14,231 nucleotides of DNA, from the NCBI GenBank assembly GCA_021808205.1, contig JAKBCD010000005.1, positions 1 to 14,231 of the forward strand. The letters run 5' to 3'. The position numbers and the translations under genes were made by a program. Positions 1-7,639 of this stretch are shown here, one piece after another (the first letter of the stretch is position 1; the number at the start of each line of letters is the position of its first letter). The stretch comes from Pseudomonadota bacterium. GTDB taxonomy: Bacteria > Pseudomonadota > Alphaproteobacteria > Acetobacterales > Acetobacteraceae. The notes beneath the pieces were generated by a model, which was given only the letters and a program-made list of their open reading frames with translations, was not told the DNA's origin and made no database searches.

Positions 1-589
1 CCTGTTCCATGGCGGGGAGGTCGGGCTGGACCCAGAGCGCCTCGCCGCCCAGCCCGGCGGTATCGACGAGCTGCACCCCTGGCACGGCGCGCAAGGCGGG
101 CACCAGCCTTGTCGCCACGGCGCGCGCTACCTCGGCCTGCGATGTGCCGGGCGCGTAGCGTACCGCATAATCCGCCACTTCGTTGATGGCATTGCCCATG
201 ATCTGCGTGAAAGGCTGCGCGCCAGGCGGCAGGCTGGTACGGGCGCGCTCAATGGCGCTGTTCACGGTCTGCAGATCAAACTCCGCGTTGGTGCCGGCGG
301 CAAAGCGCAGATCGGTCTCGACCAACCCATCGCTGATCGTGCTGCGGATATTGGAGACGCCGGGTAGGCCGAGCAACACGCCCTCAAGTGGAGTGGCGGC
401 CATTGCTTCCATATCCGTGGCCGTGGTGCCGGGCAGATGAAGAGTTACACTTACCTCGGGATAATTGAAGGCGGGCAGCACCTCTTCGGGGATGTTGAAC
501 AGTGCGAACAGCCCGTAACCGAGCAGCGCAGCATAGATCATAAGCCACAGGGCTGGGCGGCTGAGCAGGCGGAGAAAAGAAGCTGGCAT
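1..589 (-). CDS. RND efflux transporter permease, N-terminal part (runs off the window)
   Basis: Inner-membrane proton-driven RND pump, the energy-coupled part of a tripartite efflux system. The 196 visible codons begin MPASFLRLLSRPALWLMIYA, with a first membrane helix at about residues 13-32. The first periplasmic porter segment follows, containing LPAFNYPEVSVTLHLPG and LEGVLLGLPGVSNIRST, the usual RND pattern of proline-rich exit from TM1 and then the pore-domain strand 'LPGV..I.S'. No stop occurs before the left edge; family members are about 1000-1050 residues, so some 80 % is missing. The start ATG (589-587) lies 2 bp after the adaptor stop and has no clear Shine-Dalgarno sequence, so translation is probably coupled to the adaptor. 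The substrate cannot be told from this part. The CusRS-like regulators upstream suggest metal ions, but the pore segment is not plainly of the CusA/CzcA subgroup. Confidence 0.85.
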   Translation of the reverse strand, partial: MPASFLRLLSRPALWLMIYAALLGYGLFALFNIPEEVLPAFNYPEVSVTLHLPGTTATDMEAMAATPLEGVLLGLPGVSNIRSTISDGLVETDLRFAAGTNAEFDLQTVNSAIERARTSLPPGAQPFTQIMGNAINEVADYAVRYAPGTSQAEVARAVATRLVPALRAVPGVQLVDTAGLGGEALWVQPDLPAMEQ

Positions 590-591
590 GG

Positions 592-1572
592 CTAATCGGG
601 CGGCTGGTAGAGGGCAGCGATGTCGCGATGGTAGAGCAGGGCGGCATCCTGCACGACGACCTGGTCACCGGCGGCAAGGCCGGAGAGGATCGGGGTCTGC
701 GCGCCTTCGGCCTCGCCAGGCACCACTTGCACGGCGCGGTCACCCTTGGCACCATGCAGCATCACCCACCAGCGACCGTCATCCAGCACCAGCGCTTCGC
801 TTGGCACCAGCAAAACCTGGCGAGGCGGCAGAGCGAGGCTGAGCGTGCCCGCCTCGTTCTGTTGCAGCGCCAAGCCGGAAAAGGCCAGGACAAGCCCGCC
901 ATCCGCCTGCTTGTTGAGCACCCCGCGCAGCGTCACGCTTTCGGCGGGCTGGCCATCGGCGGGAATAAACCGCGCCGCTGTGCCAGGGACGAGTGTGGTT
1001 GCCTGCGGACCATACAAAACCGCCCTCACCCAGGCGCCGGAATCGGGCTGCACGACTGCCACCGCCTGACCGGGCAGCAACGCCGCCCCAGGCCCGGCGG
1101 CCAGGCTTTGTATCTGCCCAGCCACGGGGCTTTGCAGCAATGTGGTGGTTTGCAACGCCGTCAGCTTGGCTTTCGCGGCCTGCGCATTGGCACTGGCCTG
1201 CGCCACCGCCGCTTGGGTGGAAAGATGGTCCGCGAATTTGCTCAGCTCCGCTGCCAGTATAGCACTCGCGGCATTGCTGGCCCCTTGCGCCTCTTCCAAA
1301 GCCGCCGCGATCTCCGGCCCGCCGAGATGCGCGATGGTTTGGCCCGGCCGCACGCTCTCGCCCGGTGCCACGGTGAGGGTGGTGAGCACGCCTTGTTCCA
1401 AGGCTGTGATGGTGACATCGGTGCCCGGCTGCACAGCGGCGAAGCCAGAGAGAACCGGTGCCTGTAGCGTGACATGGACCGTAACCCAGCCGGGCGGCGC
1501 CTCGCCGGTGAGGGCAAAGGCGGCCAGCATCAGCCAGATGGGGCGTTGTGCGTTCCTTAATAAGCGAGTCAT
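592..1572 (-). CDS. RND periplasmic adaptor subunit (HlyD/membrane fusion protein family)
   Basis: Periplasmic adaptor that links the RND pump to an outer-membrane channel. The 326 residues open with a signal peptide or membrane anchor (MTRLLRNAQRPIWLMLAAFALTGEA). A first half-lipoyl motif follows at about 50-85 (ITALEQGVLTTLTVAPGESV), then an Ala/Gln-rich alpha hairpin at about 86-142, the second half-lipoyl at about 146-174 (SPVAGQIQSLAAGPGAALLPGQ), a beta-barrel domain, and a membrane-proximal domain ending in GLAAGDQVVVQDAALL. The length is near the short end for the family. The start is well supported: AAGGAG lies 6 nt upstream of the ATG. The gene sits 63 bp after the sensor kinase and 2 bp before the pump, so it is the third gene of the operon. 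I see no His- or Met-rich metal-binding N-terminus of the kind found in some CusB/CzcB proteins, so metal specificity is inferred only from the neighbours. Confidence 0.87.
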   Translation of the reverse strand: MTRLLRNAQRPIWLMLAAFALTGEAPPGWVTVHVTLQAPVLSGFAAVQPGTDVTITALEQGVLTTLTVAPGESVRPGQTIAHLGGPEIAAALEEAQGASNAASAILAAELSKFADHLSTQAAVAQASANAQAAKAKLTALQTTTLLQSPVAGQIQSLAAGPGAALLPGQAVAVVQPDSGAWVRAVLYGPQATTLVPGTAARFIPADGQPAESVTLRGVLNKQADGGLVLAFSGLALQQNEAGTLSLALPPRQVLLVPSEALVLDDGRWWVMLHGAKGDRAVQVVPGEAEGAQTPILSGLAAGDQVVVQDAALLYHRDIAALYQPPD

Positions 1573-1635
1573 CCCGCTCCTTTAGGCGAGGCAACCCACC
1601 AGAACGGCGCTAATTCGATGACAATTTTATCATTT

Positions 1636-3051
1636 TCACGCCTCCAGAGGCGGAAAGCGCAGCCGCACGACCGTACCTTTGCCGACCTCGGTCTCGATCG
1701 TCACCTGCCCGCCATGCAGCTCCAGAATCGAACGCACGATGGAAAGTCCCAGTCCCGAGCCTTGCGCGGCTTTATGGCCCCGTGCCGGGTCGGTCTGGTA
1801 GAAGCGGTCGAACAGCCGGGGCAGATGTTCGGGCGCGATACCCGGTCCCTGGTCGGCGATGGCAATTTCCACGCCACTGGCAGGGCTGTTCGAAATGACG
1901 ATCGCAATTTCTGAGCCCGGCGGCGCGTGGCGCACCGCATTGGCCAGCACATTGCCCACAGCTTGGCGGAGGAGCAGCGTATCCGCATAGAGCGTGGCCG
2001 CGCCCTCGATACGGATGCGTAAGCCCTTGGGCCGGGACTGCGCTTCATATTGCGTCACCACCCAGGCACAAATTTCGCTGGCCTCGCAGCGTTCATGGCG
2101 CAGCGCGTGGCTAGGGTTCTCCACCCGCGCCAGGAACAGCAGATTCTCGATGAGCCCGGTGAGGCGTTGGCCATCCTCCAGTGCGGAAGCGATGGCGGCG
2201 CGGTATTCAGCCTCGCCGCGCGGGCGGGTAAGGCAGACTTCCAGGCTGCCATTGAGATTGGAGAGCGGCGTGCGCAGCTCATGCGCGATATCGGCCGAGA
2301 AGCGGGAAAGCCGCGCGAAGCTGGACTCGAGATTCTCCAGCATCTGGTTGAAGACCTGAACCAGCCCGGTCAGTTCACGCGGCCAGGGTGGGGTCTGCGG
2401 GATACGGCGGGAAAGCTGTGCGGGGGTGATGCTTTGCGCCACCTTTGCGATGCGCGCCAACGGTGCCAGCGCGTGTGCCGCGGCCAGCCGCCCGGCCCCA
2501 AGCAACAGCGGCACCATCAGTAGGAAGAACGCCGCCAAGGCACGGTGAAAATCCGTCAGCAGCGCATTGTCCCGCGTGATGTCCAGCCCGATTTGCAGCA
2601 CCACGCCGCCCTGCCCTTGGGCGTCTTGCAAAGGCAGGCTGGTGAGCAGCCAGGAGGTATCGCCGGTTTGGTAAGGGATGAGAGACAGGCTGTGCACGCC
2701 AGGTGCGGCGGAAAATAAAGCGGCGGGGAGAATCGCTTCCATGCCGGGCGTCTCGCCTGCCTCACGCCCTGCGACCAGCACCCTGGCCTCATAGGCGCGC
2801 AGCCGCGCACCATCCGTCTCTTGCAGAATTTCCTTGACCAACGCGTCCGGCGTGCCATTGCCATCGCTCAAATCATCCTGCAACTCAGCGGCCTTAGCCT
2901 GGAGAAAGTCACGGTGCGCGGCGGTGAAATTGGCCTCCAGCTTCCAGTTTGCCAGCAGCGCGAACAGCCCCACCGCCAGCAGCGCCCCCAGCGTGTAGAG
3001 AAGCGCCAGACGCCCGCTGATGGAGGCCGGACGCAAGGCGGGAAGCCTCAT
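1636..3051 (-). CDS. Sensor histidine kinase, heavy-metal type (CusS/CopS/IrlS-like)
   Basis: Membrane sensor kinase of 471 residues that should phosphorylate the response regulator encoded just upstream. TM1 is at about residues 14-34, a periplasmic sensing domain follows to about 168, and TM2 is at about 172-193. HAMP covers about 192-245. The HisKA box FSADIAHELRTPL carries the phospho-accepting His257. The catalytic ATPase domain shows the N box (NVLANAVRHA, Asn367/Asn371), the G1 box DQGPGI (400-405), the F box (LFDRFYQ) and the G2 box GSGLGLSIV (431-439), so all signature residues of an active kinase are present. Its ATG overlaps the stop of the response regulator by 4 bp (ATGA), which indicates translational coupling. 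The periplasmic domain shows no obvious Cys, His or Met cluster that would name the metal. The assignment to the heavy-metal sensor subgroup rests on domain layout and on the efflux genes downstream. Confidence 0.9.
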   Translation of the reverse strand: MRLPALRPASISGRLALLYTLGALLAVGLFALLANWKLEANFTAAHRDFLQAKAAELQDDLSDGNGTPDALVKEILQETDGARLRAYEARVLVAGREAGETPGMEAILPAALFSAAPGVHSLSLIPYQTGDTSWLLTSLPLQDAQGQGGVVLQIGLDITRDNALLTDFHRALAAFFLLMVPLLLGAGRLAAAHALAPLARIAKVAQSITPAQLSRRIPQTPPWPRELTGLVQVFNQMLENLESSFARLSRFSADIAHELRTPLSNLNGSLEVCLTRPRGEAEYRAAIASALEDGQRLTGLIENLLFLARVENPSHALRHERCEASEICAWVVTQYEAQSRPKGLRIRIEGAATLYADTLLLRQAVGNVLANAVRHAPPGSEIAIVISNSPASGVEIAIADQGPGIAPEHLPRLFDRFYQTDPARGHKAAQGSGLGLSIVRSILELHGGQVTIETEVGKGTVVRLRFPPLEA

Positions 3052-3719
3052 ATATCCAGCACATAGCCGGTGCCGCGAATGGTATGCAGCAGGGCGGTTG
3101 CGAAAGGTGTGTCCAGCTTGGCGCGCAGGCGACGCACCAGCGCGTCCACGGCATTGGATTGCTGGTCGTGAAACAGGCCCCAGATCGCCTCGGCGATGAG
3201 AGTGCGGGATAGCACCCGCCCCTGGTTGCGTACCAACAGCAGCAACAGCGCGTATTCCTTCGAGGTGAGTTGCAGGCTCAGCCCGGCGCGGGTGACACGG
3301 TGGCGCAGCGTGTCGATCTCCAGGTTCCCCACCATCACCAAGCTGCCGCCTGGTGATGGCTTGGGCGTACGCGCCAGATTACGAAGCCGCGCTAGAAGCT
3401 CCGCGAAGGCGAAGGGTTTGATCAGATAGTCATTGGCGCCGAGATCGAGGCCGCGAACGCGGTCTTCCACATGGTCCCGCGCGGTGAGGAACAGCACCGG
3501 TGTGGCCCGCCCGGCGGCGCGCAGGCGCCTCAATACCTCCCAGCCATCCAGGCTCGGCAGCATCACGTCCAGGATGATGGCGTCGAACTCATTGCGTAGC
3601 GCCAGCGCCAGCGCATCCGTGCCGTCGCCCACCGCGTCCACGGCATGACCATCCTCACGCAATCCCTTGGTGAGATACTCAACCGTCTTCTGCTCATCCT
3701 CGGCCAGTAGAAGCTGCAT
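3048..3719 (-). CDS. OmpR/PhoB-family response regulator (CusR/CopR-like)
   Basis: DNA-binding response regulator of 223 residues, first gene of the minus-strand operon. The receiver domain (1-115) has the acidic pocket Glu7/Asp8, the phospho-acceptor Asp51 (IILDVMLPSLDGWE), Thr79 (LFLTARD) and Lys101 (YLIKPFAFAELLARL). The C-terminal winged helix (about 125-223) contains LTSKEYALLLLLVRNQGRVL and ends VDALVRRLRAKLDTPF..IRGTGYVLDI, characteristic of OmpR/PhoB-type regulators. The length matches the CusR/CopR group. The ribosome site upstream of ATG 3719 is weak (AAGAACGGA). A promoter-like pair and an 8-bp inverted repeat lie just upstream, so autoregulation together with the efflux genes is likely. 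The metal that it answers to is unknown. Confidence 0.93.
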   Translation of the reverse strand: MQLLLAEDEQKTVEYLTKGLREDGHAVDAVGDGTDALALALRNEFDAIILDVMLPSLDGWEVLRRLRAAGRATPVLFLTARDHVEDRVRGLDLGANDYLIKPFAFAELLARLRNLARTPKPSPGGSLVMVGNLEIDTLRHRVTRAGLSLQLTSKEYALLLLLVRNQGRVLSRTLIAEAIWGLFHDQQSNAVDALVRRLRAKLDTPFATALLHTIRGTGYVLDI

Positions 3720-3742
3720 GTCCGTTCTTTTAATAAAGCCTG

Positions 3743-3779
3743 CCGGTCAATCATAGATCGGGCAAGGCAAACAGGCCAA
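3743..3779 (-). promoter_or_regulatory. Candidate sigma70-type promoter of the response-regulator/efflux operon
   Basis: Reading the minus strand, TTGGCC (3779-3774) is followed after 18 bp by TATGAT (3755-3750), one mismatch from the -10 consensus. Transcription would start near 3743, about 24 nt before the ATG. The -35 box lies inside the inverted repeat at 3769-3791. It is supported by pattern only. Confidence 0.45.
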
Positions 3780-3791
3780 CGATGCCTGTTT
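3769..3791. promoter_or_regulatory. 8-bp inverted repeat over the -35 box: candidate operator
   Basis: AAACAGGC, 7 bp, then GCCTGTTT: perfect 8-bp arms centred over the predicted -35 region of the minus-strand efflux operon. The position suits binding by the operon's own response regulator, although OmpR-type regulators more often use direct repeats. The arms are followed by more T residues on the plus strand, so a weak terminator-like hairpin is the alternative reading. Confidence 0.4.
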
Positions 3792-3910
3792 TTGGCTTGG
3801 GGACTCGTTCGCCGCAGAAGCCAATCTAGCGATTTCCGCGATCGATAAACGTGGAGTTCTCTGGCCCCGGTTTCGGGCCTGAGAGTGAGAGTTGAGCTGG
3901 ATTTTCAGGA

Positions 3911-3961
3911 CAGGTTCTAGTCCGGAGGAGAGGCTTCCGGCGCCTGTCATGGAGAATTGTC
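3911..3961 (+). promoter_or_regulatory. Structured leader of the DUF932 gene, matching the parB leader
   Basis: A hairpin at 3922-3940 (CCGGAG, 7-nt loop, TTCCGG, with one G-T pair) is followed 5 nt later by GTCATGGAG (3946-3954), which includes the ribosome site, and then by the ATG. The parB leader has a differently paired hairpin in the same place and the same GTCATGGAG box. This conserved arrangement suggests a shared control element. Confidence 0.5.
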
Positions 3962-5179
3962 ATGGATATCAATGCGTCTGCCGCTGTCGCGGTTGTGGGG
4001 GAGAGCGTTGGCCGGGCTGGGTCGGCGGGTTTTAAAGTCGATGTCAGCCGGGGTGAGCGGCTGGGGCGGGTGTCGTCGGAATGGTTTTCGCGGCCCGACG
4101 ATGAGCGGTTTTTGTCTCTGCCGGAGTTGTATGAGGCGGTACGCGCCCGTGCGGACCGGGCCGAGGCGCGGACGGTGGAGAGCCGGGCGATCCGGGTGGA
4201 GGCGCGGCGGGATGATGGGGAGCGGTTGGCGTTGATCGTGCCGGGCCAGAGCCAGCCAGTGGCGCCGACGCATTGGAGTTTTGGACAGCTTTGCGGGCTG
4301 GTGGGGGCACCGGCCGGGTATCTGCGCGAGTTGCCCGCGCCGCTGGCGGGGATCAATCTGCAGCATGGGCTGCTCAACCACCGCGCCGAGTTGGTGAAGA
4401 CGCTGGAGACCGACGATGGGCGGGTGGAGCTGCGCGCCGTCACGGGGCCGGATTATGGACGCATCTGGGACCATGAGTTGGTTTCGGCGGTGATGCGCAT
4501 CGCAGGCAACGGCACGGGCGATACTGCTTGGAAAGTGCCGGGCGTGCTGGATTGGGCGACCATGACGCACAACCCGAATGTGGATGTGACGAAGGAGACG
4601 ACCACGCTTTATGCCAGCGACCGGGATGTGTTTCTGTTCCTGGTCGACGATACGCACCCGATCGAGGCGGGACGGCTGCCGAATGGCGAGCCCGATCTGT
4701 ATTTTCGTGGGTTCTATTGCTGGAACAGTGAGGTTGGTTCGAAGACCTTGGGCATCGCCTCGTTCTACCTGCGCGCCGTGTGCGCCAACCGCAACATCTG
4801 GGGTGCGGAGGATTTTCAGGAGATCAGCATCCGGCACAGTAAATTCGCTACCCAGCGCTTTGCCCATGAAGCGGCGCCCGCGCTGCGGCGTTTCGCCAAC
4901 TCCTCGCCGGCGCCGTTCGTGGCGGGGATCAAGGCAGCGCGTGAACAGATTGTGGCGCGCCAGGATGACGAGCGCGAGAGTTTTCTGCGCAAGCGCGGCT
5001 TCAGCAAGGGCGAGACGGCGAAGATTATTGCCACGGTGCTGGAAGAAGAAGGTCATCCGCCCGAGAGCGTGTTTGATTTCGTGCAGGGCATCACCGCGCT
5101 GGCGCGCTCGCGCCCGCACCAGGATGCCCGGCTGGAGTTGGAGGGTAAGGCGAAGCTGCTGTTGGAACGGGTCGCGTGA
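3962..5179 (+). CDS. DUF932 family plasmid/phage-type protein
   Basis: A 405-residue protein of the DUF932 family (phage/plasmid-like protein), whose biochemical role is not established. The recognisable core is RAVTGPDYGRIWDHELVSAV (159-178), then TTTLYASDRDVFLFLVDDTHPIE (split around residues 213-235) and FRGFYCWNSEVGSKTLGIAS (248-267), continuing into FYLRAVCANRNIWGAEDFQE. A charged helical C-terminus (about 325-405) contains RGFSKGETAKIIATVLEEEG. No signal peptide or membrane helix is seen, so it should be cytoplasmic. The start is chosen at ATG 3962, with GGAG 7 nt upstream. In alphaproteobacterial plasmids this family commonly sits next to a large ParB-like gene, as here. A strong terminator follows in the gap to parB, so the two genes are probably separate transcripts despite similar leaders. 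A long open frame on the opposite strand is a shadow of its GC-rich codon use. Confidence 0.85.
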   Translation: MDINASAAVAVVGESVGRAGSAGFKVDVSRGERLGRVSSEWFSRPDDERFLSLPELYEAVRARADRAEARTVESRAIRVEARRDDGERLALIVPGQSQPVAPTHWSFGQLCGLVGAPAGYLRELPAPLAGINLQHGLLNHRAELVKTLETDDGRVELRAVTGPDYGRIWDHELVSAVMRIAGNGTGDTAWKVPGVLDWATMTHNPNVDVTKETTTLYASDRDVFLFLVDDTHPIEAGRLPNGEPDLYFRGFYCWNSEVGSKTLGIASFYLRAVCANRNIWGAEDFQEISIRHSKFATQRFAHEAAPALRRFANSSPAPFVAGIKAAREQIVARQDDERESFLRKRGFSKGETAKIIATVLEEEGHPPESVFDFVQGITALARSRPHQDARLELEGKAKLLLERVA

Positions 5180-5231
5180 CGGTCTGATCGTCTGATCTTC
5201 GGAGCGCCGTTTTGCCGTTGGTGTTCGTTCC

Positions 5232-5264
5232 GCCGTGGACCGGTTCTGGTCCACGGCTTTTTTT
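5232..5264 (+). terminator. Strong Rho-independent terminator after the DUF932 gene
   Basis: A perfect 10-bp stem (GCCGTGGACC / GGTCCACGGC) with a 6-nt loop (GGTTCT) is followed directly by seven T residues. It lies 53 bp after the DUF932 stop and should end that transcript before parB. Confidence 0.9.
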
Positions 5265-5330
5265 GTGCGGGCACGGCCAGGGGCGTGTCGCGGTTAAGAG
5301 GCAGAGGGCGGCGGAAAAATTTGTGACGGG

Positions 5331-5379
5331 TTACAGGCCAGGAGAGTGGCTCCAGGCCGCCCGTCATGGAGTTTTTCCC
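5331..5379 (+). promoter_or_regulatory. Structured leader of the parB-like gene, matching the DUF932 leader
   Basis: The hairpin at 5336-5358 pairs GGCC-A-GGAG with CTCC-A-GGCC around the loop AGTGG, with one A-A mismatch. GTCATGGAG (5363-5371) follows 4 nt later, as in the DUF932 leader, and provides the ribosome site 8 nt before the ATG. Stem sequences differ from the first copy while position and downstream box are kept. Confidence 0.5.
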
Positions 5380-7539
5380 ATGGGTAAAACTGTTCAGAAA
5401 ATTACGCTCAGCGCCTCCCGCGATATTCCGTTCGATCGGCTTGTGCTGTCACAATCCAATGTCCGGCGGGTGAAGGCCGGTGTCTCGATTGAGGAGCTGG
5501 CGGCGGATATCGCCCGGCGCACGCTACTGCAAAGCATCACTGTGCGGCCAGTGCTGGATGAGGCGGGCGCGGAGACCGGTATGTTCGAAATCCCTGCCGG
5601 CGGGCGCCGCTACCGCGCGCTGGAATTGCTGGTGCGGCAAAAGCGCCTCGCCAAGACCGCGCCGATCCCGTGCGTTGTGCGCACCGAAGGCATTGCCGAG
5701 GAGGATTCTCTGGCGGAGAATGTGCAGCGGGCACCGCTGCATCCGCTGGATCAGTTCCGGGCATTTCAGGCGCTGCGCGAGAAGGGGCAAAGCGAGGAGG
5801 AGATCGCGGCGGTGTTTTTTGTCGCGGTCTCGGTGGTGAAGCAGCGGTTGCGCCTCGCCGCCGTGTCGCCCCGGCTGCTGGAGGTCTATGCCGAAGACGA
5901 GATGAACCTCGACCAGCTGATGGCGTTCTCGGTCAGCCCCGACCATGAACGCCAGGAGCAGGTGTGGGAGGCGGTGCAACGCTCTTATAATAAGGAGCCC
6001 TACCAGATCCGCCGGATGCTGACCGAAGGCGCGGTGCGCGCCTCCGACAAGCGGGCGCAATATGCCGGTGAGGAGTATGTCGCGGCCGGTGGGGCGGTCA
6101 TGCGTGATCTGTTCCAACAGGATGATGGTGGCTGGCTGCAGGATGCCGGGCTGCTGGCGCGCGTGGTGGCGGAGAAGCTTGAGTGCGATGCCGATGCGAT
6201 CCGCGCAGAGGGTTGGAAATGGGTCGAAATGGCACCTGAATTTCCATACGGCCATAGCTACGGCCTGCGGCGCATTCAGGGCACGCGCCGCCCGCTGACC
6301 GACGAAGAAATCGCCCAGATTGAGGCGTTACGGACCGAGGCTGAGCGGATCGAGGAGGAAGCCGCCGCGGCGGATGAGGTCTCCGATGATGCCGATGCCC
6401 GCCTCGCGGAAATCGAGGCGGAGATTGACGCGCTGACCCAGCGCCCGCCTGTTTATGATCCTGCCGAGATTGCCATGGCGGGGGTATTTGTCAGCATCGA
6501 CGGCAATGGCGCGCTGCGGGTGGAACGCGGCTATGTCCGCCCCGAAGATGAGCCGCAGGTGGTTGAGGAGGTCGATGAGACTGACCCGCCGGGTGAGAGC
6601 GGCGCGCAGGGGCAGCACGGATACAACGCTGCCGATGGCAGCGATCCCGGCCGCGTGGATTCCAGAGTCATCGCTGCCCATATTGGCGGTGGGGCGGAAC
6701 ATGAGGCCGAGCCCGAAGAGGAAGATGGGCTGAAACCGCTGCCCGACCGGCTGCTGACCGAGCTGACGGCTTATCGCACGCTGGCGCTGCGCGAGGCGTT
6801 GGGCAATGAGCCTGGCATCGCCTACCTTGCGCTGCTGCACGTACTCTGCCTGCGACTATTCTATCGCTATGGCGCGGAATCATGCCTGGAGATTGAGGCG
6901 AAGAGCGTGATGTTCGGCGCCCAGGCGCCGGGCCTGGCTGACACGCCCTTGGCGGCACGGGTTGATGCGCGGCACGAGGCTTGGGCGGCACAATTGCCCG
7001 AAGATTGTGCTGAACTCTGGGATGCTCTCACCAATCTCGATACGGATAGCCGTGAGGCATTGTTCGCGCATTGCGTGGCGCTGACGCTGAACGCCACGCA
7101 TGACGCCTATAACCGGCGGCCTCGGGCGCTGGCGCATGCGGGGCGGCTGGCCGAAACGATGTCGCTCGATCTGGTGGCTGCCGGGTGGGCGCCGACGGCG
7201 GAGAATTATCTCGGCCGGGTGACGAAGGCGCGCATTCTTGAAGCCGTGCGCGAAGCCAAGGGCGAGCAGTCCGCGCAACGTCTGGAGGGGTTGAAGAAAG
7301 GCGACATGGCCGAGGCCGCCGCGCAAATGCTGGCGGGTGCCAGCTGGCTGCCCGAGGTGCTGCGCACGAAGGGCGTGGCGACCATGACGATGCCGACGGA
7401 TACTGCGGCAGTGGCTACACAAGGTACCGTCGCCGCCGATGCCAGCGTGGATGTGGCCGGCGAGGCGGCTGAGGCTGCCGATCTTCCATCCACCGAAGAC
7501 GAAGCACAGCTCGAGCCGCACGAGATCGCGGCGGAGTGA
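5380..7539 (+). CDS. Large ParB/RepB/Spo0J-like protein
   Basis: A 719-residue protein with a ParB-type N-terminal domain. SQSNVRRVKAGVSIEELAADI (about 25-44, slightly longer as printed in the gene) leads into the GGRRYRAL box (74-81, the CTP/phosphate-binding motif of ParB proteins) and then EEDSLAENVQRAPLHPLDQF (107-126). A helix-turn-helix region (about 136-163, GQSEEEIAAVFFVAVSVVKQ) completes the DNA-binding part. The rest, about 450 residues, is much longer than in chromosomal ParB (about 300 in total). It includes an acidic coiled stretch at about 305-355 and an Ala/Glu-rich tail. The start is set at ATG 5380 because of GGAG 8 nt upstream; an open frame reaches back to 5212 but crosses the terminator and the leader. 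No parA lies beside it, so a role in segregation is not shown; nucleoid or plasmid regulation is equally possible. Confidence 0.85.
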   Translation: MGKTVQKITLSASRDIPFDRLVLSQSNVRRVKAGVSIEELAADIARRTLLQSITVRPVLDEAGAETGMFEIPAGGRRYRALELLVRQKRLAKTAPIPCVVRTEGIAEEDSLAENVQRAPLHPLDQFRAFQALREKGQSEEEIAAVFFVAVSVVKQRLRLAAVSPRLLEVYAEDEMNLDQLMAFSVSPDHERQEQVWEAVQRSYNKEPYQIRRMLTEGAVRASDKRAQYAGEEYVAAGGAVMRDLFQQDDGGWLQDAGLLARVVAEKLECDADAIRAEGWKWVEMAPEFPYGHSYGLRRIQGTRRPLTDEEIAQIEALRTEAERIEEEAAAADEVSDDADARLAEIEAEIDALTQRPPVYDPAEIAMAGVFVSIDGNGALRVERGYVRPEDEPQVVEEVDETDPPGESGAQGQHGYNAADGSDPGRVDSRVIAAHIGGGAEHEAEPEEEDGLKPLPDRLLTELTAYRTLALREALGNEPGIAYLALLHVLCLRLFYRYGAESCLEIEAKSVMFGAQAPGLADTPLAARVDARHEAWAAQLPEDCAELWDALTNLDTDSREALFAHCVALTLNATHDAYNRRPRALAHAGRLAETMSLDLVAAGWAPTAENYLGRVTKARILEAVREAKGEQSAQRLEGLKKGDMAEAAAQMLAGASWLPEVLRTKGVATMTMPTDTAAVATQGTVAADASVDVAGEAAEAADLPSTEDEAQLEPHEIAAE

Positions 7540-7548
7540 TCCCAGAAC

Positions 7549-7576
7549 CCCGAGGCGGCCAAGAGACCGCCTCGGG
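7549..7576 (+). terminator. Hairpin directly after the parB-like gene
   Basis: Perfect 10-bp inverted repeat CCCGAGGCGG / CCGCCTCGGG with an 8-nt loop, starting 10 bp after the stop codon. It is followed by GGTCTATCCC, a poor T-tract, so it may protect the mRNA 3' end or act with the second hairpin downstream. Confidence 0.6.
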
Positions 7577-7594
7577 TCTATCCCTTCACCCCAT

Positions 7595-7632
7595 CAAAAC
7601 CCGGCTTCGTGCCGGGTTTTGCATTTCTGGAG
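7595..7632 (+). promoter_or_regulatory. Terminator-like hairpin fused to the ribosome site, copy 1
   Basis: An 11-bp perfect stem (7595-7605 with 7611-7621, loop TTCGT) has a GC-rich core and runs into TTTT. It is followed immediately by GCATTTCTGGAG, whose GGAG serves the gene at 7640. The 38-bp block matches 8546-8583 at 35 positions: two differences fall in the loop and one makes an A-T pair into G-T. It could be an attenuator or simply a terminator of the preceding unit. Confidence 0.65.
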
Positions 7633-7639
7633 ACAGATC

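Noticed and set aside
628..1467. A 279-codon plus-strand frame opposite the adaptor gene
   Set aside because: No ribosome site or family motif, and the adaptor on the other strand has signal peptide, lipoyl motifs and a good ribosome site.
3769..3791. Inverted repeat read as a plus-strand terminator
   Set aside because: No plus-strand gene lies upstream to need one, and the repeat coincides with a minus-strand -35 box; operator is the better reading.
3947..5254. A 435-codon open frame on the minus strand opposite the DUF932 gene
   Set aside because: It is rich in Arg, His, Pro and Gln with no domain, and lies exactly opposite a gene with clear family motifs. It is a by-product of GC-rich codon use.
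5212..5379. Upstream extension of the parB-like frame
   Set aside because: The 56 extra codons run through a perfect Rho-independent terminator and the structured leader; ATG 5380 has a ribosome site and begins the conserved region.
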